Source of the DNA: Nocardioides albus
GTDB taxonomy: Bacteria > Actinomycetota > Actinomycetes > Propionibacteriales > Nocardioidaceae
Reading direction: 5' to 3'
DNA length: 64,000 nucleotides
Assembly: GCF_014648255.1 (NCBI RefSeq)
Contig: NZ_BMQT01000009.1
Coordinates: 62,001-126,000, forward strand
Of this stretch, positions 41,893 through 50,807 are shown one piece after another. Numbering within the stretch: position 1 is the stretch's first letter; every line of letters begins with the position of its first letter. The notes beneath the pieces are model-generated. The model did not search any database. It was not told the origin of the DNA and saw nothing but the letters and a program-made list of their open reading frames with translations. Both the position numbers and the translations under genes were made by a program.

Positions 41893-42780
41893 CGCCCCGA
41901 GGGACTGATCCGTAGCCTCAATGCACAGAATCGCAGGCGCCGTCAGTCGTACGCCCGAAGCCAGCCGGTCGATCAGGACCGTCCTACGTTCGCCTCGTGA
42001 AGCGGATGTCCCCTGGCAGAACGCCCGCCCCAGGCGACGGTCATAAGGGAGGTAGTCGCCGGTCTCGGTCCGGGTCCCATCATCACGCCGGGGAGAGGCA
42101 AAGGCCTCCAGGTTGGTCGCGAGCCGGTCCGCGGTCGCGTCCGGGACCACCGCGGTGACGCGGGTGGTGCCGTCGCCGAGACGGCGCATGGTGAGCCGGG
42201 TCTTCTTGCGGGCGTGGGCCTCCTCGGCCGCGAGCCGTTTGGCCTCTTCGGCCTCAGCGATCTCGGGGGCGATGACATCCAGGATCCGGCGGCCCAGGCG
42301 CCGCAGCTGGGTCGGGTCGAGCTCGGTGGCGTACCCGACCAAGGCTCCCTCGGCCCTCGTCTTGATCTCAGGGTCCAGATCGGCAGGCAGGTCGTCGAGA
42401 GCAGCCACGATCACAGTGGCTTGAGCCGGGTTGCAGACACCGGCACGCATCGCTGCCGCCACCAGGTGATAGGTCCGATACAACGCCCGCGCGAGCCGTA
42501 GATCCGCGCGCAGGTCCTCGGGTCGCTGGTGGGTGTGGTGATGCAACCACGCCGCGACATCACGCGCCGCGCTCTCGGCGGCCACATCATCAGCCGCAGC
42601 GATCACCCGCAGCTCCAGCTCGACCAGCCGGGCTTTCGCCCGGGCGATCTCGACCAGCGTGGCGGCCTTCTCCGAGGTGGCCATGAACGTCGGGTTCGCC
42701 TCAGCCACCTGCTCCAAGCGGGTGGTGATCGCGGCCACGGCCTCGAGCACAGGATGCTGTGGCTGCTGCAGCGCAGTCAT
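41887..42780 (-). pseudogene. Truncated DUF222 protein lacking the HNH domain
   Basis: A 297-residue DUF222 protein, homologous to the first two-thirds of the 13E12 family: MTALQQPQHPVLEAVAAI, DVAAWLHHHTHQRPEDLRAD near 70, RLTMRRLGDGTTRVTAVVPD near 198 and YDRRLGRAFCQ near 250. After that, where a linker and HNH nuclease domain should follow, the frame drifts and stops at 41887. The intact relative at 8561 has 432 residues. GGAGGTG precedes the ATG. The nuclease is therefore lost; whether the shortened protein still does anything is unknown. From 42781 to 43017 I see only its promoter region. Confidence 0.75.
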
Positions 42781-43017
42781 CACGTTCACCTCCCGACGTA
42801 CGAACTCACAGGTTTCTGCACACGCAGAATCCCTCTTGGTTCGCTGGTCCCTGGCACCCAGCCCAGGCACCCTGTCTTGTAAATCTCCCAACCCAAGCAC
42901 CGTATTGGCCCCACCCGTGCTGGAACCCGACACGAGACCAATCGGACACACCTCCAGCAACCACACGCAACGCGGCAGCGCCCCCGCCAGCGCCCCCGCC
43001 CCGCGACCACCCCCGCC

Positions 43018-43758
43018 CTAGTCCTCCAAGACGTACCGCAGATACCGCCCCGGATCCGACAAGAACCGACGAATCAGACTGACCGCCTCGGCGTCGTCGT
43101 ACGAGACCTGCTCGATACGCCCATCCTCGTCGAACTGCAGGATCCGCGCTCCAGGAACCGAGAGCAGGACCGGAGAATGCGTGGCGATGATGAACTGGGA
43201 TCGCGCGTCAGCGAGCTCGATGATGCGCGCGACCAGCGCCAGGCAGCCCTTGACCGAGAGCGCCGCCTCGGGTTCGTCGAGGATGTAGAGCCCGCCGGGA
43301 CCGAACCGGTGCATCACCAGATCGAGGAACGACTCCCCGTGGGAGCGCTCGTGCAGCGAGACTCCACCGTAGGCGTCCGAGGTGTCCAGGTCGAGGCGCT
43401 CGATCTCGGTGGCGACGTTGTAGAACGATTCTGCGCGCAGGAAGTAGCCGGTGCGCGGACGCTTGAGGCCGCGCTGGATCATGATGTAGTCGGCGAGGGA
43501 CGACTCTGTCGCGCGGGTGGCGAACCGGAACGACGTGGAGCCGCCCTCGGCGTTGAACCCCGAGGCGACCGCGATCGCCTCGATGATCGTGGACTTCCCG
43601 GTGCCGTTGTCGCCGACCAGGAATGTGACCCGCTCGTCGAAGTCGATCCCGTCCCCGCCGGCCAGCTCGCGTACCACCGGCAGGGTGAACGGATATCGAC
43701 CGGTGTCATGGCGCGGGTCGAGCGTGACCCGGGCGATATACCGCTCGTCGAACCGCAT
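43018..43758 (-). CDS. AAA/ABC-type predicted ATPase (COG3910-like)
   Basis: A 246-residue soluble ATPase. Walker A is GDNGTGKST (49-57), a signature-like ERSHGESFLDL lies near 132-142, Walker B LYILDEPEAALS near 155-166, and the switch His in IIATHSPVLLSVPGA near 193. Members of this group resemble the heads of RecF/OLD-type proteins and have no assigned function. It is placed last in the iron-siderophore operon, six bases after a binding-protein gene, so it shares the iron-regulated message. It lacks permease-type ABC features, so it is not the transport ATPase, which is the gene at 44725. Confidence 0.85.
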   Translation of the reverse strand: MRFDERYIARVTLDPRHDTGRYPFTLPVVRELAGGDGIDFDERVTFLVGDNGTGKSTIIEAIAVASGFNAEGGSTSFRFATRATESSLADYIMIQRGLKRPRTGYFLRAESFYNVATEIERLDLDTSDAYGGVSLHERSHGESFLDLVMHRFGPGGLYILDEPEAALSVKGCLALVARIIELADARSQFIIATHSPVLLSVPGARILQFDEDGRIEQVSYDDAEAVSLIRRFLSDPGRYLRYVLED

Positions 43759-43764
43759 GGCCGC

Positions 43765-44679
43765 TCAGCCGAGCTCCTTCTCGAACTGGGCGAGGATCTG
43801 CTGTGCGGCCTGGATACCGATTCCGCTGAGCAGGTCGTCGTTGATGTCGTGGACCTCCCCGGACTCGACCGCGGAGATGCGCTGCCACAGCGGTCCGCCG
43901 AGCACCTCGGCCTTGTCGGTGTCGCCCTCCGGACCGTACGCGCTGACGTAGACGTAGTCGGCGTCGGCGCTGGTGACCTGCTCGGGCGAGAGCTCGAGGA
44001 ACGTGTCCTCACCCACGGCCTGCTCGGGAACGGTCAGGCCCATGTCGTCGAGGATGACACCGCTGAACGACTTGTCGGAGTAGAGCCGGATCTGGTCAGG
44101 GAGGAACCGCACGATCGACAGCGTCTTGCCGGAGCCGACGGTCTCACCGAGGGCGGCCGCGTCGCTCTCGAAGTCGGCGAGCATCTTCTTCGCCTCGTCG
44201 GTCTTGTTGAGCGCGTCGGCGTAGAGCAGGAAGTTGTCCTTCCAGGTGTCGCCCAGGTCGGGCGCGAGCACCGTCGGGGCGATCGCGTTCAGCTGGTCGT
44301 AGATCGCCTCGTGTCGGACGGTGCTGGACAGGATGAGATCGGGGTCGAGGGCCGCGATCTTCTCGAGGTTGGGCTCGGAGATGGTGCCCACCTCCTCGAT
44401 CCCCTCGGTCTGGTCGCCGAGGTAGCTGAGGAAGTCGGTGGCCACGTCGACACGTACGGCACCGACGGGCTTCACACCGAGCGCGAGGGCGTCATCGAGC
44501 TCACCGGTGTCGAGGACCACGACCCGCTTGGGGGCCACGGGCACCTCGGCCACGCCCTTGGCGTGCTTGACCTCGCGGGTCTCGACAGCGGCCTCGTCTT
44601 CCGAGGAACTGCCGCCGCAGGCGGTGAGGACCAGGGCGGCGGCGAGCATGGCAGCGATGCCGGTCAGGTGCTTGCGCAC
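43765..44679 (-). CDS. Iron-siderophore binding lipoprotein (second of two)
   Basis: A FecB/FhuD-type binding protein of 304 residues. The lipobox LVLTAC is near residue 18-23, followed by a Gly/Ser/Glu-rich linker, then the PRVVVLDTGELDDALALGVKPVG core and AALDPDLILSS. An AAAGGA lying five bases before the GTG at 44679 makes that the likely start; an ATG at 44694 has no ribosome site and includes this Shine-Dalgarno in the coding frame. Having two binding proteins (the other at 48060) lets one permease pair serve two siderophores. Confidence 0.9.
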   Translation of the reverse strand: MRKHLTGIAAMLAAALVLTACGGSSSEDEAAVETREVKHAKGVAEVPVAPKRVVVLDTGELDDALALGVKPVGAVRVDVATDFLSYLGDQTEGIEEVGTISEPNLEKIAALDPDLILSSTVRHEAIYDQLNAIAPTVLAPDLGDTWKDNFLLYADALNKTDEAKKMLADFESDAAALGETVGSGKTLSIVRFLPDQIRLYSDKSFSGVILDDMGLTVPEQAVGEDTFLELSPEQVTSADADYVYVSAYGPEGDTDKAEVLGGPLWQRISAVESGEVHDINDDLLSGIGIQAAQQILAQFEKELG

Positions 44680-44724
44680 GTCGTTTCCTTTCATCGTGGC
44701 GTACCCCGGTCGTCCGGGGAACGT

Positions 44725-45537
44725 TCAGTGCTGGACGGTGGGCGCGGAGCGACGTACGCCGATCGGGACGATCATCGGGCGGCCCGAGACCGGGTCGACG
44801 AGCACCTGGCTGTCGAGCCCGAAGACGTCGCGAAGCAGCTCCGCGGTGATGAGTTCGTCAGGCGAGCCGGAGGTGACGATGCGGCCCTCACGCATGACGA
44901 TCAGGTGGTCGCTGTAACGGACCGCCAGGTTGAGGTCGTGAAGGACCATCACGACCGTGCGCCCCAGATCGACGTGGAGCTTGTCCACGAGGTCGAGCAC
45001 CTCGACCTGATGAGCCAGATCCAGGTACGTCGTGGGCTCGTCCAGCAGCAGGATGTCGGTCTCCTGGGCCAGCGCCATCGAGATCCATGCCCGCTGGCGC
45101 TGCCCACCCGAGAGCTCGTCGACGGGGCGGGTGGCGAGCTCCTGCATCCCGGTCAGCCGAAGCGCCGCGTCGACCTCGGTCTCGTCGTCGCTGGACCACT
45201 GCCGCAGCCACGACTGGTGCGGGTGGCGTCCCTTGGCGACGAGGTCGGCGACGGTGAGGCCCTCGGGGGCCGTGGGCGACTGCGGCAGCATGCCCAGCAC
45301 CTTCGCGACCTCACGCGTACGCATCGAGGTGATCGCCTTGCCATCGAGCAGAACCTGGCCGGACCGAGGCTTGAGCAGGCGCGCGACGGCCCGCAGGAAG
45401 GTCGACTTGCCGCAGCCGTTGGGGCCGATGATCGTGGTGACCTTGCCGGACGGGATCTCGGTGGTGAGACCGTCGGCGACGACCCGGTCGCCGTAGGCGA
45501 GGACAAGGTCCTCCGCCGTGATCTGGTGGGAGCTCAT
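44725..45537 (-). CDS. Iron-siderophore ABC transporter ATPase (FecE/FepC-like)
   Basis: A 270-residue ABC ATPase with Walker A GPNGCGKST near 38-46, the Q-loop MLPQSPTAPEGLTV near 82, the signature LSGGQRQR near 141-148, Walker B ILLLDEPTTYLD near 161, and the switch His in VLHDLNLA near 195. The TTYLDLAHQ motif is specific to siderophore importers. ATGA overlap with the permease gene upstream. It drives the FecCD-type permeases from the cytoplasmic face. Confidence 0.93.
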   Translation of the reverse strand: MSSHQITAEDLVLAYGDRVVADGLTTEIPSGKVTTIIGPNGCGKSTFLRAVARLLKPRSGQVLLDGKAITSMRTREVAKVLGMLPQSPTAPEGLTVADLVAKGRHPHQSWLRQWSSDDETEVDAALRLTGMQELATRPVDELSGGQRQRAWISMALAQETDILLLDEPTTYLDLAHQVEVLDLVDKLHVDLGRTVVMVLHDLNLAVRYSDHLIVMREGRIVTSGSPDELITAELLRDVFGLDSQVLVDPVSGRPMIVPIGVRRSAPTVQH

Positions 45538-46595
45538 CGCGACAGCCTCCGGTTGGTGCGGATGATCAGGTACATCAGGAAGGGACCTCCGATGGCAGTG
45601 GTGACGATCCCGACAGGGAGCTCCGTGGGTAGGAGCACGCGCGCGACGTAGTCACTGCCGACGACGAGAGCGGCGCCGGTGAGGGCTGAGGCGAGCAGCG
45701 GTGGCCCGGGCGTACGGGCGATGCGGAGCGCGACCTGCGGCGCGACGAAGGCGATGAAGCCGATCGGACCGGCCGCGGTGACGCACATGGCGGCGAGCAG
45801 GACCGAGGCGATCAGCAGGACGGCCTGGCTCAGCTGCACCCGTACGCCGAGGGCACGCGCGGTGTCGTCGCCCAGCTTGAGGGCGGAGAGCTGGAAGGTC
45901 GATGCCAGGGCGACGGTGCCGATGGCGCCGAGGGCGATCGCGGCGGGCAGGGCATCGCCCCAGTCCCGGCCGGTGAGCGACCCGTTGAGCCAGACCGTCG
46001 CCTCCTGCGCGTCCCAGATCTCCCCGATGACGAGCATCCAGTTGGTCAGCGCGATCAGGATGCCGTTGACGGCAACCCCGATCAGGACGAGGCGGAACCC
46101 CTCGATCCCTCGGCGCCAGGCGAGCAGATAGATCGCCACCCCGGTCAGCAGGCCACCCGCCATCGCCGCCGCCGGTACGCCGATGGTGGTGCCCAGGACG
46201 GCGGTGCTGCCGAAGACGATCACCGCGACCGCGCCGGCGCCGGCACCCGCCGTGATGCCGAGCAGGTCAGGGCTGGCCAGCGGGTTGCGGGTGATCGACT
46301 GCCAGATCGCCCCCGACATGCCGAAGCCGGCGCCCACCAGGAGACCGACGACGGAGCGCGGCAGGCGCAGGTTCCACACGATGAACTGCTCGGCCTCGTT
46401 GCCACCTCCGAGGATGGCCCCGGCGACATCCGGCACGCTGATCGGGTAGTCCCCCTGGCCGACGTTGAGGCACACCAGAAGGAAGACCAGCACGAGCAGG
46501 GCGACGTCGACGGCGACCAGGCGTGGGCGCCAGACCAGCGTCAGCCTCCCCCGCCCGAAGCGCGGGCGACCGGGCACGAGCGTCGTCGTCGTCAC
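45534..46595 (-). CDS. Iron-siderophore ABC permease (FecD/FepG-like)
   Basis: A 353-residue FecCD-family permease with about nine or ten helices. It shows RLPRSVVGLLVGAGFGMSGA, then NPLASPDLLGITAGAGAGAV, and the ATPase contact GPIGFIAFVAPQVALRIAR near 288. The GTG at 46595 overlaps the upstream permease stop (GTGA) and gives a normal N-terminus; an open extension to 46751 would overlap and is rejected. It forms a heterodimer with the 485-residue fusion permease. Confidence 0.92.
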   Translation of the reverse strand: MTTTTLVPGRPRFGRGRLTLVWRPRLVAVDVALLVLVFLLVCLNVGQGDYPISVPDVAGAILGGGNEAEQFIVWNLRLPRSVVGLLVGAGFGMSGAIWQSITRNPLASPDLLGITAGAGAGAVAVIVFGSTAVLGTTIGVPAAAMAGGLLTGVAIYLLAWRRGIEGFRLVLIGVAVNGILIALTNWMLVIGEIWDAQEATVWLNGSLTGRDWGDALPAAIALGAIGTVALASTFQLSALKLGDDTARALGVRVQLSQAVLLIASVLLAAMCVTAAGPIGFIAFVAPQVALRIARTPGPPLLASALTGAALVVGSDYVARVLLPTELPVGIVTTAIGGPFLMYLIIRTNRRLSR

Positions 46596-48049
46596 AGGGT
46601 CACCAGCTTCCGGCGGCGGACGAGAGCGATGAAGAACGGCGAGCCGACCAGGGCGAGCACGATGCCGACCTGCAGCTCCCCGGGACGCGCGGCGACCCGG
46701 CCGAGGATGTCGCAGACGATGAGCATGACGGCGCCGACCAGGGCCGAGCACGGCAGCAGCCAGCGGTAGTCCGGTCCGGTGAACGCCCGGGCGATATGGG
46801 GTACGGCCAGGCCGATGAAGGCGATCGGGCCGCAGGCCGCGGTGGCCGCACCGGCGAGCAGGGTGATCGCGGTGATCCCGAGGATGCGGTTCAGCGCGAC
46901 GCTGGTGCCGAGCGAGCGGGCGACCTCCTCGCCGAGGCTGAGCACGTTGAGCCCTGGCGCGTTGACCAGGGCCAGCACGATGCCGAGGGCGAAGAAGGGC
47001 AGCAGCGGCACCAGGATCTCGAGCCCTCTGCCGGCGACGGAGCCGACGATCCAGAAGCGGTACGCGTCGAGGGTGGTCTGGTCGAACAGCACCACGGCAG
47101 AGGTGACGGCCGAGAGGAAGGCGGCCACGGCGGCACCGCCGAGCACCAGAGAGACCGGTGAGGGGCTGCCACCCCCGACCGACGAGAGCCCGAAGACGGC
47201 GACGCTGGTGATCAGGGCACCGGCGAGCGCGAACCAGATGTAGCCGATCGCGCTCGTCACGCCCAGGAACGTGATCGCCAGGACCACCGCGCAGGCGGCA
47301 CCGGCGCTGACGCCGAGGATGCCCGGGTCTGCGAGCGGGTTGCGGGTGTGCCCCTGGATGAGCCCGCCGGCAAGACCGAGCGCGATGCCGGTGACGAGAC
47401 CTAGAAGGGTCCGCGGCGTACGCAGCTCGCGGACGATCAGGTCGGCCTCGGTCGGGGTCGTGTCATAGGGCGGGAGGAGGCCGTGCCAGATCTCACCGAA
47501 GCTCAGCGGTCGCGAGCCGACGGCCACGCTCGCCAGGAGGAGGACGGCCAGGATCACCAGCAGCACCACGACCCCGGCGATCCGGCGCAGCCGCAGCTTC
47601 GCCGGGGTGAGGTCGACCTCGATCTCGGCGAACCCCTCGTCGAGCGCGGTGGCCCGGCGTACGACCTGGCGCTGCGCGAACAAGAGGCTGCGGCGTACGC
47701 CGAGCGGGAGACCGTCGGGGCCTCGGGCGATCAGGCCGAACCAGGTCATGCCGGTCGATGCTCCTCGCCGGCCTTCGGCGAAACCGCGGTTCCACACCAG
47801 GACGGCGATCGCGACCGCGAGGGCGAAGCCACCGAAGACGATCCGGTCCACGACGCCGCCGCCGTTCGCGTCACGCAGCGAGTGCACGACCAGCGCTCCG
47901 ACGAGCACCGGCAAGGCGACGAGGGCGAGGTCCACGATCGCCGCGGCCACCCGCAGCGGGACGGGCGCGGATCCGCGCGGGACCTGCACCCGGGTGTGGT
48001 CCGCACGCGCCGTGACGGCCTCGCCCGAGGCGAGGTCACTGAGACGCAT
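46592..48049 (-). CDS. RDD-domain / FecCD fusion iron-siderophore permease
   Basis: A 485-residue protein in two parts. Residues 155-485 are a FecCD permease (RTPRTLLGLVTGIALGLAGG, NPLADPGILGVSAGAA, and GPIAFIGLAVPHIARA near 408). Residues 25-135 form an extra RDD-type membrane domain: PLRVAAAIVDLALVALPVLV with the expected Arg and Asp, a second helix, then GASTGMTWFGLIARGPDGLP and a basic end. Ordinary FecCD permeases have about 330 residues, so the N-terminal part is an addition. There is no stop or start between them. RDD proteins are often linked to ion or sodium transport, but the role here is unknown. Confidence 0.88.
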   Translation of the reverse strand: MRLSDLASGEAVTARADHTRVQVPRGSAPVPLRVAAAIVDLALVALPVLVGALVVHSLRDANGGGVVDRIVFGGFALAVAIAVLVWNRGFAEGRRGASTGMTWFGLIARGPDGLPLGVRRSLLFAQRQVVRRATALDEGFAEIEVDLTPAKLRLRRIAGVVVLLVILAVLLLASVAVGSRPLSFGEIWHGLLPPYDTTPTEADLIVRELRTPRTLLGLVTGIALGLAGGLIQGHTRNPLADPGILGVSAGAACAVVLAITFLGVTSAIGYIWFALAGALITSVAVFGLSSVGGGSPSPVSLVLGGAAVAAFLSAVTSAVVLFDQTTLDAYRFWIVGSVAGRGLEILVPLLPFFALGIVLALVNAPGLNVLSLGEEVARSLGTSVALNRILGITAITLLAGAATAACGPIAFIGLAVPHIARAFTGPDYRWLLPCSALVGAVMLIVCDILGRVAARPGELQVGIVLALVGSPFFIALVRRRKLVTL

Positions 48050-48059
48050 GTTCTACCTG

Positions 48060-49043
48060 TCAGCCCTGCTCGAGGACCTGGGCGGCCTCGAGCTGGTCGG
48101 CATAGCCGCTGAAGACCTCGGCGTAGGCCTGGTAGCTGTAGGGCGCCGCGGGGTACCAGAGGTCCTGCTGACCACCGGCGACTGCGGGCAGCCGCTTGAA
48201 GATGTCCTTCGTCTTCAGCTCCTCGAGGCCACCGAGGTCACGGGCGTCGACGAGAAGCACGTCGGCGTGGTACTTGCTGATGTTCTCCAGGCTGACCGGC
48301 TCGAAGATGCCCTGCTCGTCGGGGCTCACCTTCGGGAACTTCACGCCGAGCTCGGCGAGGTAGGCGAGGTCGGGGTGCTCGGGTGCGTTGGCGAAGTAGA
48401 TCTCCTCGCCGTAGGTCGACGCCGCGACCACGGTGACGTCGGGGTTCTTGTTCACCGCCGCCTTGATCCGCGCGACGGCGTCCTCGAACTCGGCCTTGGC
48501 CTCATCGATCTCCGGGTCGGCGCCGAGGTCCTCGGCCAGCGCGCGGAACCCCTCGATCTGCTCGGTCACCGAGAGCCCGGTCAGCGGCATGGCGAGCGTG
48601 GGAGCGAGATCGTCGATCTGCTTCTCGACCTCGCCGGCGTACCAGAGGGCCTCTCCGTCGAAGGTCATGTCGATCAGCAGGTCAGGGTTCATCGCCGCGT
48701 ACTCCTCGACGTTGAACTCGCCCCAGGCCTTGCCGAGGACCTTCGTCTTCGAGACGTCGAGGTTGCCGGTCAGGTAGTTCGGCGGCTCGGGCAGGTCGCC
48801 GTAGACGCCGGCCACCTCGTAGCCGTTGTCCCACAGCGCCGCCGCGGCACTCGCCTGGGCGACGACCGTCTTCGGGGTGCCGTCGATCTCGACCGTCTTG
48901 CCGCGGGCGTCCTCGTGGACGAAGCCGGAGCCTGCGCCCTTCGCATCGCCGGATGCCTCGGAGGAGGCACCGCACGCGGTGAAGGCCAGGGCTGCGGAGG
49001 CCACAGCGGCCGCGAGTGGTGCCATGCGGAGACGACGATTCAC
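48060..49043 (-). CDS. Iron-siderophore binding lipoprotein (first of two)
   Basis: A 327-residue binding protein. The lipobox LAFTAC is at residues 19-24, followed by a Ser/Gly-rich linker, then VEIDGTPKTVVAQASAAAAL and the helical-backbone type I ABC binding fold. It is about equal in length to the second binding protein but only distantly similar. The GTG at 49043 has AAAGGA at a good distance. As first gene of the six-gene iron operon it lies directly behind the iron box at 49096-49114. Confidence 0.91.
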   Translation of the reverse strand: MNRRLRMAPLAAAVASAALAFTACGASSEASGDAKGAGSGFVHEDARGKTVEIDGTPKTVVAQASAAAALWDNGYEVAGVYGDLPEPPNYLTGNLDVSKTKVLGKAWGEFNVEEYAAMNPDLLIDMTFDGEALWYAGEVEKQIDDLAPTLAMPLTGLSVTEQIEGFRALAEDLGADPEIDEAKAEFEDAVARIKAAVNKNPDVTVVAASTYGEEIYFANAPEHPDLAYLAELGVKFPKVSPDEQGIFEPVSLENISKYHADVLLVDARDLGGLEELKTKDIFKRLPAVAGGQQDLWYPAAPYSYQAYAEVFSGYADQLEAAQVLEQG

Positions 49044-49095
49044 GGGGGTTCCTTTGGGTTTGGCTCGGGTCGCGGCCGACGCCGAGCCGCCAACC

Positions 49096-49114
49096 GAAGG
49101 TTAGGGTAACCTAA
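49096..49114. promoter_or_regulatory. IdeR/DtxR-type iron box
   Basis: The 19-mer GAAGGTTAGGGTAACCTAA matches the IdeR consensus (TTAGGTTAGSCTAACCTAA) at 15 of 19 positions, with the TTAGGGTAACCTAA core nearly palindromic. It lies 53 bp upstream of the first siderophore gene. Iron-loaded IdeR/DtxR would repress the operon. The regulator is not in the window. Confidence 0.88.
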
Positions 49115-49153
49115 TCGAACCCCGCGCCCGGACACCATCCCCACCGCGGATCC

Positions 49154-49645
49154 TCAACCTGCCTCGGGGTCGATGGGCGGTCTCCTCGCACCGGTCGGAT
49201 CCAGCCGATCGAGGATGATCCCGGCGATGTCGGCCAGCTGGCCCACCTGGTCGGGACTCAGCGAGTCGAAGACGTACTCACGCACCGCGTCCACGTGACC
49301 CGGAGCGGAGGTGACCATCTTCTCGTGGCCGGTCTCGGTGAGGCGTACGTTGGTCGCCCGGCGGTCGCCCGGGCAGACATGTCGCTCGATGAGGCCGCGG
49401 TCGGCCAGGCGCTTGACGACGTTGGAGAGCCTGGGCAGCGTCGAGTTGGTGTAGCCCGCCAGCTCCGTCATCCGCAGGGTCCGGTCGGGCGCCTCGGAGA
49501 GCATCGCCAGCACGCCGTAGTCGAAGTGGGTCAGGCCGGCGTCGCGGCGCAGCTGGGAGTCGAGGGCGCCCGGGAGCAGCTCGAGGACGGCGATCAGACG
49601 GACCCATGCCGCTCGCTCCGCCGGCGACAGCCAGTTGCCCTCCAC
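49154..49645 (-). CDS. MarR-family regulator
   Basis: A 163-residue winged-helix regulator: LDSQLRRDAGLTHFDYGVLA (residues 27-46), RMTELAGYTNSTLPRLSNVV near 59, and the wing region CPGDRRATNVRLTETG. The GTG at 49645 is the best guess because it gives the usual MarR N-terminus, though no ribosome site is clear; a further in-frame start exists near 49714. It is divergent from the LigB-type dioxygenase gene and probably controls it. Stop is not shared with the iron operon, which runs the other side of the iron box on the same strand. Confidence 0.85.
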   Translation of the reverse strand: MEGNWLSPAERAAWVRLIAVLELLPGALDSQLRRDAGLTHFDYGVLAMLSEAPDRTLRMTELAGYTNSTLPRLSNVVKRLADRGLIERHVCPGDRRATNVRLTETGHEKMVTSAPGHVDAVREYVFDSLSPDQVGQLADIAGIILDRLDPTGARRPPIDPEAG

Positions 49646-49699
49646 GCCACGGAGTGTGCCGCAGAAAGTTGCCCGGAACAAACAACCGTCACCTAGAGT

Positions 49700-49717
49700 T
49701 AGTTCAAGCAACAACTA
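49700..49717. promoter_or_regulatory. Possible MarR operator before the dioxygenase gene
   Basis: TAGTT (49700-49704) and AACTA (49713-49717) form an inverted repeat around CAAGCAAC in an AT-rich stretch between the MarR gene and the dioxygenase gene. The match is short, so the call is tentative. Confidence 0.4.
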
Positions 49718-49742
49718 TTGTGCCGACCGGCAGGAGACCGTC

Positions 49743-50654
49743 ATGAGCACCGCACCCGAGAGCACGACCGCCAGCGCGGACGCCCGCCTCCCCCGGACGC
49801 ATCCGTTCGCCGAGCATCTGCGGACCGTCGAGGCGCGCGAGGCGACCGACCCACATCGCGCCTGGACACCGGCGGACGGGCCGCTGCCGAGCCTCTATCT
49901 GTCCCACGGAGGCGGCCCGCTGCCGCTGCAGAGCCCGGAGTGGCTCGACCCGCTGCACACCTGGGCCCGCTCGATGCCCCGGCCGAAGGCCATCCTGGTC
50001 ATCTCCGCGCACTGGGAGTCGGCGCCGCTCTCGATCAGCGCGACCCACCCTGACGAGCTCGTCTACGACTTCGGCGGCTTCGACCCGATCTACCACTCGG
50101 TGCGCTATGACACCCCGGACGCGAGCGAGCTCGCCCGCACCACCGCGGCACTGATGCCCGACACCGAGACCGCCCACCAGCACACCCGCCGAGGTCTCGA
50201 CAATGGCGCGTGGGTGCCGCTGAAGATCATGTACCCGGCCGCCGACATCCCGGTCGTCCAGCTCTCGCTGCCCACCGAGGACCCCGACAAGCTGCTCGCC
50301 CTCGGCGAGCGCCTCCGTCCGTTGCGCGAGGAGGGCGTGCTCGTCGTCGGCTCGGGCCATATGACCCACGGCCTGCCGTTCATCACCCGCGAGATGATGA
50401 CCGAGAACAAGCCCGCCGGGTGGTCCTCTGACTTCGACGCCTGGGCCGCCGACGCGCTGGACCGCGGCGACGTAGCCGAGCTCGCCAGGTTCCGCAGCGC
50501 CGCGCCCGGGATGCCGTACGCCCACCCGACCGTCGAGCACTTCACCCCGCTCTTCGTCACCCTGGGTGCAGCCACGGATCCCACCGCCCCGGTGACGACG
50601 ACCCTCGACGGCTACGGCCTAGGCCTCTCCCGCCGCTCCTTCCAAGCCGCCTGA
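49743..50654 (+). CDS. LigB-family extradiol dioxygenase (4,5-DOPA dioxygenase-like)
   Basis: A 303-residue class III extradiol ring-cleavage dioxygenase homologue. The metal-site histidines are in YLSHGGGPL near 52-60, ISAHWESAPLS near 89, GSGHMTHGLP near 203, and HPTVEHFTPLF near 259. Bacterial members of this DODA group open catechol-type rings or related quinones. MarR-linked members are often induced by phenolic or quinone stress. An AGGAGA ribosome site precedes the ATG. It is a single gene, ending just before a palindromic repeat block. Confidence 0.9.
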   Translation: MSTAPESTTASADARLPRTHPFAEHLRTVEAREATDPHRAWTPADGPLPSLYLSHGGGPLPLQSPEWLDPLHTWARSMPRPKAILVISAHWESAPLSISATHPDELVYDFGGFDPIYHSVRYDTPDASELARTTAALMPDTETAHQHTRRGLDNGAWVPLKIMYPAADIPVVQLSLPTEDPDKLLALGERLRPLREEGVLVVGSGHMTHGLPFITREMMTENKPAGWSSDFDAWAADALDRGDVAELARFRSAAPGMPYAHPTVEHFTPLFVTLGAATDPTAPVTTTLDGYGLGLSRRSFQAA

Positions 50655-50665
50655 CCCGCCGACCC

Positions 50666-50807
50666 GTCAGTTCCTGACGCCGAGAGGTCAGTTTCTGACG
50701 CCGAGGCGTCGATTTCCGACGCCGAAGAGTCAATTCCTCCCCGCTGGGAATCGACCTCTCGCGCTCAAGAATCGACCTCTCGCGGTCAAGAACTGACCTC
50801 TCGCGGG
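50666..50807. repeat. Inverted mini-array of about 22-bp repeats
   Basis: Left side: GTCAGTTCCTGACGCCGAGA at 50666, then GTCAGTTTCTGACGCCGAG at 50687, GTCGATTTCCGACGCCGAAG at 50708 and GTCAATTCC at 50729. The right side carries the inverse form three times (GAATCGACCTCTCGCG and GAACTGACCTCTCGCG, 50748-50807). The two sides face each other around CTCCCCGCTG. The right end overlaps the last codons and stop of the AGE-family gene. It resembles the unit inside ureG (63598-63689). Confidence 0.8.

Noticed and set aside
43177..45651. 824-codon plus-strand open frame across the siderophore genes
   Set aside because: It is antisense to three genes with intact motifs and ribosome sites, and has no recognisable domain.
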